Below are positions 22,326 through 35,400 of a stretch of 64,000 nt of DNA, piece by piece. Numbering within the stretch: position 1 is the stretch's first letter; each line of letters starts with the position of its first letter. Source of the DNA: Ascidia mentula (taxonomy: Eukaryota > Chordata > Ascidiacea > Phlebobranchia > Ascidiidae); NCBI GenBank assembly GCA_947561715.1, contig OX387204.1:16559001-16623000 (forward strand), given 5' to 3'. A program made the translations under genes and the position numbers. The notes below the pieces were generated by a model. That model saw only the letters and a list, made by a program, of their open reading frames with translations. It was not told the origin of the DNA and ran no database searches.

Positions 22326-25300
22326 CTAGACTTTGTTTTGGTAGCTTGCGAGGATGCTTCTGTTCTTCATCACAAGAACAATGATTCCCACCAATAGGAG
22401 AACCCCGACCAAAAGTCCAACAATCAGGCCTAAAAACAAACAAACAATTAAAGTATGTAGGATAAATACAACTTTATCGTAATTGATAAATGATCATGAA
22501 TGGATGAAAAGGTGATTCTGCGGAGAGGGTTCACAATGCTTTCTCAAGCTTTGCTCACCGAATAGTTCAGTGTCCGCTAAATGGAGGCCTCAAGCTCATA
22601 CAATTTCACCCAAAAGGTTTCTACAATAAGTCGGTTTTACACACTTTCCTTTTCCGAGTCAGTTTCGAACCAAATCAACAACGTGGAACGCTCATACCAG
22701 TATTGTTTGGATACAAAATGAGTCAGGCGTGAGGTGGCAGAAGCAGTTTTTGGTGAACTTACCAGCCATGGGGCCGGGGTCAATCGCTTTGGAAGCGACG
22801 TAATGTCCTCCAGCGGTTGTGTGAAAGGTCACAGAGTCGCTCTTCATCTCGTCCACCGAAATCTTATTCCAGCTGTTCGTCCCATCAGCGGACCAGTAAA
22901 CTTCCGACACGTACAATGAGGGAACCGAGGTACTCAGACGCATCGTCATCTTGAGCGGTTTGGAGTCGACACCGATTTGGCCCTGAAAATGTTTTTTAGG
23001 AAATAACGGTTTTAGTCACGCAAGGTCCAAGTTAGCTTAAGGCAACTCGCTTTTGGGGTTTAAGCTAAAATCAGAGTTGTAAAAGCTTAGACAATTGTAT
23101 GTATCTGTTAACTTTGCATTGTTGATAAAGTGAGTATGAAAGATAACAGTGCATATTTTTGTTTGTTCGATATTTTGTGTTTATGAACTTCTCCTTTTAG
23201 TGGGTCACAAAATTTATTGCTATTTCAATTCTCACGAATTATTTACAAAAAGACATAAAACGCTCACCTGTGGTTCCAATTTCACAAACGGACTGACGTA
23301 ATCATTGTTAGGTGCATGAACCACTACAGTGAAATTATTTTTGTCTGTCTCGGACAATACGATGAGCTGACCTTGTGTCAAGGCACTAGGTGGCACTACA
23401 ACCTCAGTGTTTGTGCCTCCGCTGCAAAAATGACGTCACAATTTAGACAAGGAAATAGTTGTGACCAGCGTAATTTGCTTATGACGTACATTGTTTTTTA
23501 CCACGCAGCTGCACATACATCAGCCATTAATAACATAATAAGTCCACATGATATGGCTTTCAACCATTTTTCTTTACGTTAAGCATGCAAAGTTATTTTT
23601 GATTTGCCTTCAATTTGTCCCATTTGTGCAGCAGTTACAGAGGTTTGGCTGCAATTACCATTACGTATAGACTAGCTTAATTTAAGTTACGCAATACTTC
23701 ACAGAAGAAGATACATATGATCTCGCATAGCTCGTGACAAGCGCGTCGAGTTACATACGTTTCTATACACACTCCAGGTTACTGGGACAGCCGCTAAAGC
23801 GTCATTGTAAACAGGTGTAGTAACAAGAATATTGAATTTCGTACTTGTTGTTTGGAACGGAAACAGATCCGCCAAGAGCTCCAATGTATTCCTGCGCTAA
23901 GACTTCATTGGTTACCATCAACTTTCCCTTTTGCGATCTGTTTGAAAAGTTGTTGTTCCTCGTGCACATGTAGTTGTAATTGCCCGAACTGGTGACCTTG
24001 CGTGGCCCAAGGTCAAAGTAAGTTCCCGCGTCATTCAATTCTTCCATTTCCCCACGAAACTGGTCTGAAATCAGAAAACGTTATTTCAAACTGCGGCCTG
24101 CAGGAAGTACGTTTGAAACAGTCGATTCCAAAAGTTTAAACCAGTAATTCCCAAATTGTGCATCAAGATGCCCTGGTGCGTGGTGTAGAGTTGTCATAGA
24201 CATTTTGTGACATGCCTGATTCGAAAGACATCGCCCAAAAAAAGAGAGCGAAATCTTTATCACTTTCAAATTTCCACATTTATGCGTTTGGTATGAAAGT
24301 AAAATGTGGAACAAATGTAATATTGTTTGTGAGTCGCAAATCAGGCGAATCGTTTGTTTATTACTTTTAAGGTTTTACTTACGTCCCAGAACAGCCAGAT
24401 ATTTCATGTCATCAGCGCTGAGACCACCAAGGGAGGCGTTTGTGAGATGGGACGGATAACTGGAACCAAGTTGTCCGTGGGTATCAGTTTTGTAGACACT
24501 AGGTTCGCCCTCGCTGTACACCTGTCATTCAAATCAACAGTTGTTACTATTGACCGTAAAAATTTGAGAAAATCTGAAACGTGCCGGTTAGTGTGTTCAA
24601 ATACGAAGTGGTTACGATTAACAGTATAGTGTTACTGTAGCTTGGGTTGTTTTTGCACACCCTGTATAAACTCGTCCACTCAACGTTGAACAAACTTGAA
24701 ACCCGGAAATTTAGAACAAATCTAGGCAGAAAGCTATTTTGTCACGTTGCCATTCACATGAATCACACCACGCATTCTGGTGAGACAAAGAGCTTTGTTG
24801 CGTCACAAAAATCGTTGTGTTCGAATATGGCAGTAAAGGACCGGAAGAGTTGAGACTGATATAACCCGTTCCAAAAAATAATGTGTCATTTCGGCCGCCA
24901 GGCAATATATGCGTCTGTAGCCCCCATTTTACCTTTTTCAACAATGCAATGCGTCAGTGTTGGGTAAGGCCAGATGAACTGTGTATTCTTTACAAAACCA
25001 CGAGTCAAGCATTGTTGAAAAATATATTTCTGGCATTCCAATTGAAAACGCGAATTGTGACGTGCGCCAAACTAAAACAGATTCTAAGCACGTTTGCTGG
25101 GCATTTCTACTTGAACGACTTAACTGTGCTGAGTTTCAACTTAATTTCCTTCACATTTTTTGCAGCATTCTTGATCACGTGTTCTTAAATGAGCACCTGC
25201 TTCTTTAACCTTCTAGCTTGGTTGTCATTATAATTCCTATTGATCTTCTTCAGTTAAATTTCTTAGTATACATAACGCAAAATAAAATGATATTATTTAC

Positions 25301-28300
25301 ACAACTTACAGCATTCTTGATCATAACCACGTTTGAGCGATCAGTGCTGGCTCTACCTTGGCCATCGTTATTACCAGGGTTGTTGTCAGACCCAGTCCAT
25401 TGGAAATGAACGTAATTGTCTACACTGACTCTGGCCGTGTTCGGCACGAAATCGTACTCCACACCGGGATACACCTGTTATGTACAATGTGGTTATTTTG
25501 TTTTAGTCCCGATCAATATTACATGGATGCTGTCGCATGTTTAAGATTAAATCCCAGTCACCAGTGCTTGCAACTCACTGCTTTGTGATGTTTTTTATCG
25601 TTCTGAACAAAAGCTTTCCTTAAATCAACTATTTGGTTTGCAACGTATTTTTTTAAAAGAAACATATTTTTTTTCCACACGCAAATTTATTACAGTCGGT
25701 AAATAACCCTTGGAAATTTAACAGGTGTTACTCATACAGTTGTTTGGACTCGTAGTTTAAAACTACTTATTTACCTGCACAATGTTGCCGCGTTTTCCAC
25801 GTACGTTGACGTTTGTGATCTGAGCATCGCTGGAGATGGTAGGTGGGCGTGGTCGGATGGCGAAGGTGTGGCTCCTGCAATACACGGGATTGGTCAAAAA
25901 CCGGGCAACATTTTGTTGTTGTTTTTTTATTGTGAGGATTTGTTGGTGTTTAACTTGACACAAAATGAACCCAGACACAAACGTAGTGTTTTCAGTTATG
26001 ATTCACGCGCTTTTATAAGGCGGGCAGTAAACGAACCTGTCTTGAAAAGTTCTACCAAACTGCTGCGTATCAATCGCCAGCTGCAGTTTGAGTTTCTCCA
26101 AGTTGAAGATGTCAACCTGTGGGTCGTTCTTCAGGTAATAACCACGATTTTTGGCGGCATCGACCCCCAGACCTGCGACACAAAAATTAATGAACAGCTT
26201 GGAAGACTTCAAGTCAAATATTAACAACACAAATAAGCTTAATTTACAAAAGAAAAAGGTTTTCAGATATATGGTTTAAACATTTCCGTCGTGTTTTGAA
26301 AAAGTTGCTCAACGTTTATTCTTACCATATCTACTCCACAGATCAGGTCCAGGTCCTTGATTTGCTCGTCTGTTGTTGTGGGCGGACGTAGTGTTGTCTC
26401 TGTCGTAATCCCCAGTCGTTATGTTGTATCTTGAGAAAATTTCACACAATAAAAAATAAGATGAACCAACAAAATAAACAAGTTTTTCTGAAGTTTACAT
26501 TCAAGGCGAAAGGCAACGTTCGAAAGCACGAATCAACATGCTGGAAAAGCGTTACGTCATTTCTGTATAGAATAGTCATTCCGCATCCAGATTATGTTTA
26601 AAGAAATTTTTTTTCGGAAGAATTATGATGCGAATCTAAATGACGCATGAGTAAAATTAAATGCAGTTGCGTGTTGAATATATCTGGAATATGAGGCAGA
26701 ATCCAGGCTCGCGTGAAAGCAGCATCCCATTATTTCGCTTCGCTGATTTTACACATTTACGCCAAAATACTTCTATTGTTGCGAAACTACTACACTCCAA
26801 AAATTGCTTCCCAAAAAAGAAAGACCACAATGGTTAATCAGCCGTCCTAGTTTCGTTGTATGCAATTTTGGTACTAAATTTAGGGGGGAAACCTTCGCAA
26901 GGGACGTGTAAATTTTTAACCCTGGTTACACCTTATGACAATTTTCGAAGGTTATTACCGGTTCTGCTTTCCCATAGCTGCCGAATATTAAGAAACGTTT
27001 TGCTCAATTTACCGAATTCTCAGAACGCAATGCTCGTGAGCAGAGTCGGGGATGGTCCAGTTGTAGCTCAGAGTCTGTCCTCCCACACCGTTGCCAAGGT
27101 GATTGTCACGTGAGTACTGAGACTCGACGCACTTGGGGGCGGCAATCCCGTGAGAGGGATATCTCGTCCATTCACCCAGGGCCTGTTATAAGCAAGTATT
27201 TATTTATAACAATAACCCAGGTTTTTTGGCACAGTTCAAGGTAATTATTTGGTAAATTAACTACTTGTCTCAATTGCTGACACAAATATAAACCTCATAC
27301 AACAAAGCAAAGTCTTGTGAAAAATGTTGGTAGTGTGCTGATATCACAATTGCAGTAAAAAGAATCAAGTTGTTGGTATACTTTTTTTAGGCAAATTAAC
27401 ATATCTGAAAAAGGAAACAAATGGAAAATTAGGATCGGCTTAAACACGTGTGTGATTGACAGGTCGTGCCAAGTGACGTAATGCTGAAAAGTTTTCCGTG
27501 TTTCCATATTTGGATGCGATCGAGAACGGATGTGCGTCCACAGGACGAATCACCAACCTCACCAAATATCAGCAATAAGACAAGATGGATAGCAAATACT
27601 TGGAACAGCTTGCTTACACGATCATGGCAACATGAATCACATTTAAACTGGTTGCATTGGGTTAAACATTGACAGGTGCGGAGTGACCTACGCCCACACG
27701 ACACATAACAAAAAAGCAGCAGTAAATGGTTACAAAAACGTCGCTTCCTTATGTAAACAGATACGACCTAGATACACACTGGGCATAGGTAACCTCTGTT
27801 CATCGCGTAGCTTAACTATAAACAGGATATTAAGCCTGTAATTCTCCTCAAACCTAGGTGAAATGATGTTTCCAAAAGTTTAGACGAGTGTTTTTCAAAC
27901 TACCAAACAATATTTTGTCTTGGGCTAATACAGTATTTAGAAAATTTAGGGTATAATTCACCTCTTTTCCATTGTTTTCGTAGACGAACGTTTTGCATTC
28001 TTCCTCAGTGATGGGAATGTAATTGTTGTTTGGTGGGTTTTTGTTCGAATACTGAAATTAGGAATTTACGCATTAAAACTACCTGTATACATCCGCAAAC
28101 TCAACTGGCAAACTTTTGTAATTATCACACATATCAAGAACAGTTATTGTTACGTCAACTTCACCAAATGCACACAACTTTTCACCTAACACATTTCTAT
28201 CTTTTCGGAGACTCATTAAAAATTTAGAAGGCAAGCATTTCAATTGTTGCTCCTAAATCTACAAATCCGCATCTCCAGCGAAAACTTTACTTTGTTGGGG

Positions 28301-31300
28301 ATAAAACTATTTAGTTCACCTGGAACAGAAAGTTGGGATCAACTTTGCAGTAGAAACGATCTTTCACATTCTGACTCTCGGCCACATACATTGAACATCT
28401 CGAAACGTCGTTGGTTAAAACGGCAATGTCCTGGAATACAGTAATGTAAACGTGAGTTGCACAATGTGGAAAAAAATCTTTTTTAAACCGGATTTCTTTC
28501 GGATCAACTTCAAATATATTACTTGTGAGCTGCAAACAGGGCGGCTGTTTTGACATATACCAGGTTTCATCAGTCCAGCATGGTACTTAGCCTGGTTCTT
28601 TAGCGCGGGCAAGACTGTTTTACGTCATATGACGATGCATGGAAGTGAAAGGTGGGAAAATTTAGGCGTAACTGACAACGAGTACAAATGAACAGAAATA
28701 GAACCAGCAAAGCAATAATTTCTTGGTACTCAGATTTGCAGAACATCTCGTGACAACGGAAGCACTTAACATCTCGTGACAACGGAAGCACTGATAGTGT
28801 TGTGGAAATATCAGGTGCGACATGGCAGTTACCATATTAATAGGAAACAAACCGTCACTTAAGAGATTCGTGCCTCCTTTTGCAAAAAGGTTATTTTCGG
28901 ATTGAACAATTCCTGTTGCCTTTGTACATGGTTATACACCGCAAATTGCGCCATTTTCAAACCTTAAATTGCACTTTTGGCTGTACAGGACGTGTAATAC
29001 TGGGTCGCAACATGTGTAAAGCGCCTGGGATTAGAAACCATTCTATTACAACTGTAGCTCTTTATACATTAGTGCTGCAACAACCAAGTCCCAATGTTAA
29101 AGGCGTGGACGCGTTGTGAATGTATTTTTGTGACATTGAGTTGCACGATGTTGTGAAAAGTACGACGCAACAAAGGCATATTTATTGCGCAACAATGGGT
29201 GTTCAACTGTATGATAGCAGGTTTAATAGTCCTGATAGTGCCATACGCGTCCATTGCATGACACTGCACGCACGAATTACTGTGTCACACGCTATGCTAT
29301 GAATCAAGGATTTAATTTGCTTTGTGACGTAATAATGTGGGATGTTCGCTTTTAGAACGAACACCTATGAGAGGCGCGCGGTGGAGGAAATGACGTTAAT
29401 GGGCGATATTTTGTCAACTTTAATATCGTGTGGTGTTGCTTTAATCGGTGAAAGGTAAATACACCTTATTTTTCAGCAACGTTTGAGAATTTAGGCCGGT
29501 TAGCAAAAATGGTCTTACAGACAAAACAATTCCTTCCAGTCCGCTTAAACACAGTCTTGCAGTTGTGTGGTGTAAAGTCGATTTGTGATGGTAGAATCAC
29601 ATGCCTAATTATTCCATTAAATTTACAGCAAGTCGTCTTGGATATTTTTTGGACGACTTCCTGATCACGCATTGTGACGTAAACAATGTCCAGCAAGCAT
29701 TACAGAACATACGATGAGTTAATGCGAGTTTTGCATTTCACGTTGATTGACTTTGTTTCCTCGTTTAAATGGAAAACCCCTGAGCTACAATAAGGATTAA
29801 ATACTTGTCGTCTTTCGCAACGAAATGGATTTAAACGACTCCACATTTTCCAGGGTATTACCAGCAACAAATTAACTACAATTTTGTATTTACATGCTGT
29901 TATACTCATTGTAAATTTTTAGCCGCAAAGTTGTGAATTGTGTCAATATACATGATGTTAAATTTGGTTATGATGTATTTCAAGAAACAAATCAATTTGT
30001 GGCAAGTTTCAAAAAATAAATGTACAATTTTTTTGACAAGTTCTCTAACGCTTTTTTCCCAATTCTAACATATACGGGAATGGCGACTGGTTTACCTTCC
30101 ATGGGCTGGGATGCCAGTTAGGGTAGTAATCTCTCTCTTCGGCACATTCGTAACCATATCTGTTAGCATTCTGGTTCTGTCGGGTGCTGGTCGCGTATTC
30201 CCGAGGGACCTGAAAAAACACACCCAAATGTCGGCACATTTCACAATCTCTATCAATGGGATTGCCGGTTTATTATAGAATTGAACAACTCATGATTTTC
30301 TTGTCGCCTTAATAACATTTGTTAGCTTTAATTGTCGAGCAATATTTCAAGATATTAGGGCACCGAGTTGCTTTAAATATACCAATTCATATTGAACCTA
30401 CCCGGTCGGCAACATAAAGGCCTTTATTGCGTTGTCTCAGTCGGCAGTTATGGTAATGTTGAAAGTTCTCATTCATGCCATAGCGCCTGTCTTCGTTGCA
30501 GTCCAGATCTTCACATTGTGCAGGGTTGGAAGGAATGGTCGAAGTTGTGGTTCCGTCTCTAACCTGGTCCCCGCACATGTACTGGAGTACGACGTCACAA
30601 TGGTTGTTTTCGTTGTAGCAAGAATGTTGGTTGGTCCTGAAAGATGCGTGGGAATAGTTAACTCGCCAAATAAGTCTTAAAATCAATTATTGGTGAATAT
30701 CATTAACGAAATGTTTGCAACATTTGCGTTCGGGCAGAATCTCCATCGAGAAAATAACTCTCCCAATCATATGTAGTTTCGATAGTAGTATAGCCAAAAC
30801 ATATTCCCGTAAAACATGGTCTAAACTTCGCAAAAGATTATTTAAACACGAACAAAGAGAAACCCACCATTCAACTTGTAAAGTGGATCCGACGTAGTAG
30901 TAGAGGCTTCCTACATTGTAACCACCCCTGTTATTGTTCTGCGAGTCAAACATTCGCTTTGCATTGTTTCGATTTCGACCATTCTCATTGTGTCGATTGT
31001 TGCTACCCCTGCATAGTGACGTCATAGTTGTAAAAGGAAATAGTACATTTCTACTTTTATAGGGTTATCATCTTGAATAAATATGATTCGAGTATATGCG
31101 AATTATATGTAATTCATATCTATGTGCATCATACATAGGAAATAAATGTTGCATCAACATTAATATTACAAGTTCGTGAAACAACCATTACTTTTAATCA
31201 TTAATAACACGAACACGTTTTTGTTCCTCTGGTTGCTGTGTAAGAAACGGGTAAATTTAAAACGTGAACAGTGTACAACCAGGAAACGTTGCGCCTTTGT

Positions 31301-31466
31301 ACGATACGGGAACGTGATAACCCTTGTACGTTGAGAGATAGGAACCACTATGTTCTGTTCTAGCGTAGGTTATATAGTGCTGCACTTACCTCGGATTGTG
31401 GAAATAGATATCAGCAAATGCACATTTTAACAGAAATACACTGAACAGAAACGTAAACTTCTTCAT
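22326..31466 (-). CDS. DD3-3-like protein with C-terminal membrane anchor
   Basis: Sixteen exons in order: 31466-31390, 31008-30868, 30636-30402, 30209-30096, 28430-28320, 28051-27962, 27182-27013, 26429-26326, 26172-26037, 25874-25775, 25474-25310, 24521-24383, 24064-23845, 23421-23268, 22982-22763, 22429-22326; 759 aa, all phases consistent. The signal peptide ([18 protein letters not shown]) precedes [16 protein letters not shown] and [14 protein letters not shown], signatures of the family named after Dictyostelium DD3-3. Later motifs are [22 protein letters not shown] and [15 protein letters not shown]. Exons 14-16 add a [14 protein letters not shown] segment resembling a ZU5 start, then a helix ([19 protein letters not shown]) and a short tail. 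The final core segment looks cupredoxin-like (inference). The molecular function of DD3-3 proteins is not established. Confidence 0.88.
28741..28793. repeat. Short tandem duplication in an intron
   Basis: AACATCTCGTGACAACGGAAGCACT occurs twice in direct order, separated by about 3 bp, in intron 4 of the DD3-3-like gene. No function is evident. Confidence 0.8.
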
Positions 31467-32450
31467 ATTTCACCTACTGCCCAAATTTACCTACAAACTG
31501 TTATATGATTAAAATTACTAGTCAAGGTAAATAAAGTACACTATCACACAGTCTTAAGTACATGTACCTGGGGACTACTAAAAGCAGGCTGGCCAGAGAG
31601 TTACTAACTGCTGTACAGTAGTCTGATGTCACCTGTGCGTACTTAAGCCTTGTTAATATCTACACACGCCTGCGCAAGACCTGCAGTACAAACTATAAGG
31701 TTCTGGATATTCCAAGAGCAGTCCAGTCAGAACAAGAGAGTGACACACGATGCTAACAAACGGCCTGCGTCACCAGTCATGTGAACACAAATTGTAGCCA
31801 ACAATAGGACGGTTGAACAGACGCGCGCGCTGCGTTGTTGGACTGATTTTCACGTCAGTTCTGCTTTTGCTTCAGGCAACGAGGTTGTGGAGCTAGTCAT
31901 CAGGGCTATTTCGACTGCGCAGGCTAATATACGATTATATTTCTTACCAGTGCAGCATAGTGACGCAACTGCAGGTGGAAGTAGAATGATTTTGAGAGTG
32001 TGTTGCCCTAGTAGACCTGTTTGACACTTTGTGATACCGGAAATGCTGCAACTTAAGCTAGTACGTCACAACAATGCGCCAGTCATTAATAATGTAGTGT
32101 TCAGTCAAGAAGCGCGGTTGTTAGTGGCGCCAAGGCCCAAGCCCCGCGTTATCCAAACCGGTTTTACACAAATGTTTGCTTTATTACTTTCCAGCCCAGA
32201 TAATATAAAACAAATATCTTTCGCACCAAGTGAGTTCAAACACTTACAGCTAGTTTAAACAGGGAGGTGTAGGCTTAGTGTAATCAGACCTCACCTTGAG
32301 AAATATCAGTGGTTAGGTTGTCTTCAGTGCAGTTTGATGGGTAATCGTCGGTTTTAACAAGACGTTTAATATATTTCCCTTGTTTGCAAATTATTATAAT
32401 AACAGAACAGACAGGATATTGTAATTGATTGACTGAACAATAACATAGTA
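31467..32450. promoter_or_regulatory. Shared promoter region of the head-to-head DD3-3-like genes
   Basis: 984 bp separate the two start codons, which point away from each other. It is GC-richer around 31800-31870, with CGCGCGCG. No TATA box could be fixed for either gene. Bidirectional control is inferred from the layout only. Confidence 0.5.
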
Positions 32451-35400
32451 ATGAGAGGTATTTTGTCGCTGGCCACTGTGGCCTGTTGCATTGCTCTCGT
32501 CTCTTCTGATTTGTACTTGCACGTACCTCGTGGGTCGAACAACAGAGCTAGAGAAAAATCCGCAACAAGAGCCAATAACAATCGTCTTTTCGATTCACAA
32601 GTAAGATCTATGACGTCATGAATCGAAGATAATTGATTGCCGTTTGTCTTTAGAATGTGCCCTTTGTAATGTGACATTAATGTTACGCATAGTGAGCAGG
32701 TTTTATGATCAGTTGTTGTTGTTGTTTACCGAATCAAATTCATACATGATAATTGGTTCTTGTAACAAAGATTATCACGCTTCTGTAAACAAAACACAAT
32801 AACTCAAACACTTGTTGCAGAACAATGCACGTGGTGGATACAACTTGGGGGACACGGATCAGAATTCTGGGTCTGAAAACGATCATTACCGAATGGTTTG
32901 TTATTTAGATTGTCTAGTTTAGTATATTGTGAGATATACCATGTTACAACAATAAACGTTTGTTCAATGTTCGTGCAAATTATTCAGCTACATCAGTCGT
33001 TACAATGATGTGCCGCAATTTTACAGAATTACTTTCAAAGTGGATCAGCCGGCAAAAGCGATCTCACAATCGAATGGACGAACCAACACGGCTGCGGTGG
33101 AAACGAAAATAACTCGCCACACAAATTAAATTGCAACTTAGTACTGCAGTATATGTGTCAACCTGACAACCCAACGGCAGCACGTAAGTATATTAGTGTT
33201 CACGTTTGTGCATTTGGTTCTATCTTCCATGCGATGAGTTGCTCGTTTCCAAACTGCGGTGTCTCCCCAACCAACACAAGTTCGTATTGAGTATAATGAC
33301 TTGCACAATGTTCTCACTAAAAACCTCATAATGTTTCGTTAATGAAGCGCTATTTCGTATTTTGGATATATAAGCGTTGTTCGCAGGACAGAAAATGTAA
33401 TATATATATTTTTTTTCCGAGGGCTTTTACTATAGACCTGGTGTCCCGCTTGACAAATAAGTTTGTTTTTAGCCGATGATAGCATCACATTCCGAAACGG
33501 CCAGCAAACCAATACGCAAGGCTACAGCAAACCGAACAAAAACAACGACGAGACTCAATCGCAAGTGGAAGGCAGAAGAGACGGAAACGTCCAAGCCGGC
33601 AGAGGTTTGCATGAGTCTTGGGAATGGTACGACGCTTGCTATAGACGGGAGCGTAACAAAGGTACGCAGCCATCTGAAGTACGACTTACAGTTTTTTGTA
33701 CTTTTTAATGATAACACGAGACTTACACAAGGGCAGTAAAATTTTAGAAATAGCCTATTGTCTGTGCAAAATAAGAGCACTCATAATAATCACATAAGCT
33801 GGACTAATGAGTTGACGTTTCAACAGTTTATTACGAAAATTTATACCTGCCATCTAATGTGTACACAAATCTACCATCTCATCATCTCAATCGTCCACTT
33901 TACAATAAAAACGCATACTTTCAGGGCTTTTCACGGCCGACCAGAACCTTAACAACAACAACCAGGGTGTATCATCTGCAATCTTTACCCGACAAAATCC
34001 CAACGACAACCGCAGAGGTTTCGAGTGTGCTGAGGAGAGAGATTACTTCCCATATTGGCATCCCACTGACTGGAGGGACATTGCTGTGCTTGCCCACAAT
34101 GAATCATGGTGCAGGTAATAATGCAAAACCACAGGATATATTTCTAATATGTTACAGTGGTACCCGAACTAAAGAACTCAGGTGGAATTGGTTTAACTTT
34201 TGAATAATTTACTGATTTTGTAAACTTGCTTTAGGTGTAAACGCTATACTGTTTATACTATCCTTGTTCAAAAAATTCGTCAGCTGTCTAAAAAATACTG
34301 CCATAATCAATAAACAAACGAATTTCGGAAACAAACTCCGAAAGGAACAGCGCATTTTACAAAGTCATCTTCTGTGCGCAGTTATTACCGGCAAAATAGC
34401 TTCAACAGTCGTACATACGGCGAATGCGTCGAGACCTTTTCCAACGGAGCACGCAAACATTGGTCTGCTGCAAACAACGCCACCAAGTGTACCGATCTCG
34501 GTGGCCAGTGGGTGGAGTACGAGAGTTACTTGGAACTGGCATCAACGTACACCAGCTCGCAACAAGTGAGATAGAACGTGTATACAAGCGTATGGGGAAA
34601 ATATGGATTGCTTATGAATAATAATTTAGTAATGCATCCCATTATGCAGTTTGCTATTGTAAATAATTCGGAATTCAATAGATGTTACTAATCTGTGAAA
34701 GAATTGCTGACAATGATTCAATTTAATAATGGACATGGTATAAAAAGGGCTTACACAAAAGAAAAACCGCAGTTGATTTCCTTTTGTTAATGGGAGATAC
34801 TCTTTCATAGCACCGAAAACTGATCTACTGGTCTTCAGCTCAGTTTACAGCTACATTTTTATGAGATGTTTAGTGTGTATATACGAATATTGAAACTGTA
34901 ATGTTTACGTAGTGCTTGAATCAAAACAACGACGTCAAGAGGCAAAGGGGCATCGTTTACAAGTGGGGCAAACCCTACGACCGAAAGAAGATAGTTAATC
35001 ATCAAACTATTGAGGATGCTTGCTTTGTTGCCATGCCAACCATTGACTGCAAGGTGGAGTTTACAACAATGAAATAAACGTAGTTATATATGCGTAAAAA
35101 CATGATATGTATTTTACAAAAACATATTTACTGTTGACAACTACTCGAGCTCGTATTGTGTATGTAATGACTTGCACAGAGTTACTGCTTCTTTAAACCT
35201 AATGAAAGTTTGTATAAAAAATCGTTATTTAGTGTCAGGTAGCGCTGGAGGCTTTCACAATAGACCGGGTGTCCCATATTTATGTACAGTTTGGAAAATT
35301 TTACTATTGCTTAGAATTCGAAATTATAAATGCTTAAGTTGACTGACTTGCATTACTGGGAAAATTTGTTAATTCGACCAGTAAAAGCCTCCAACGCATT

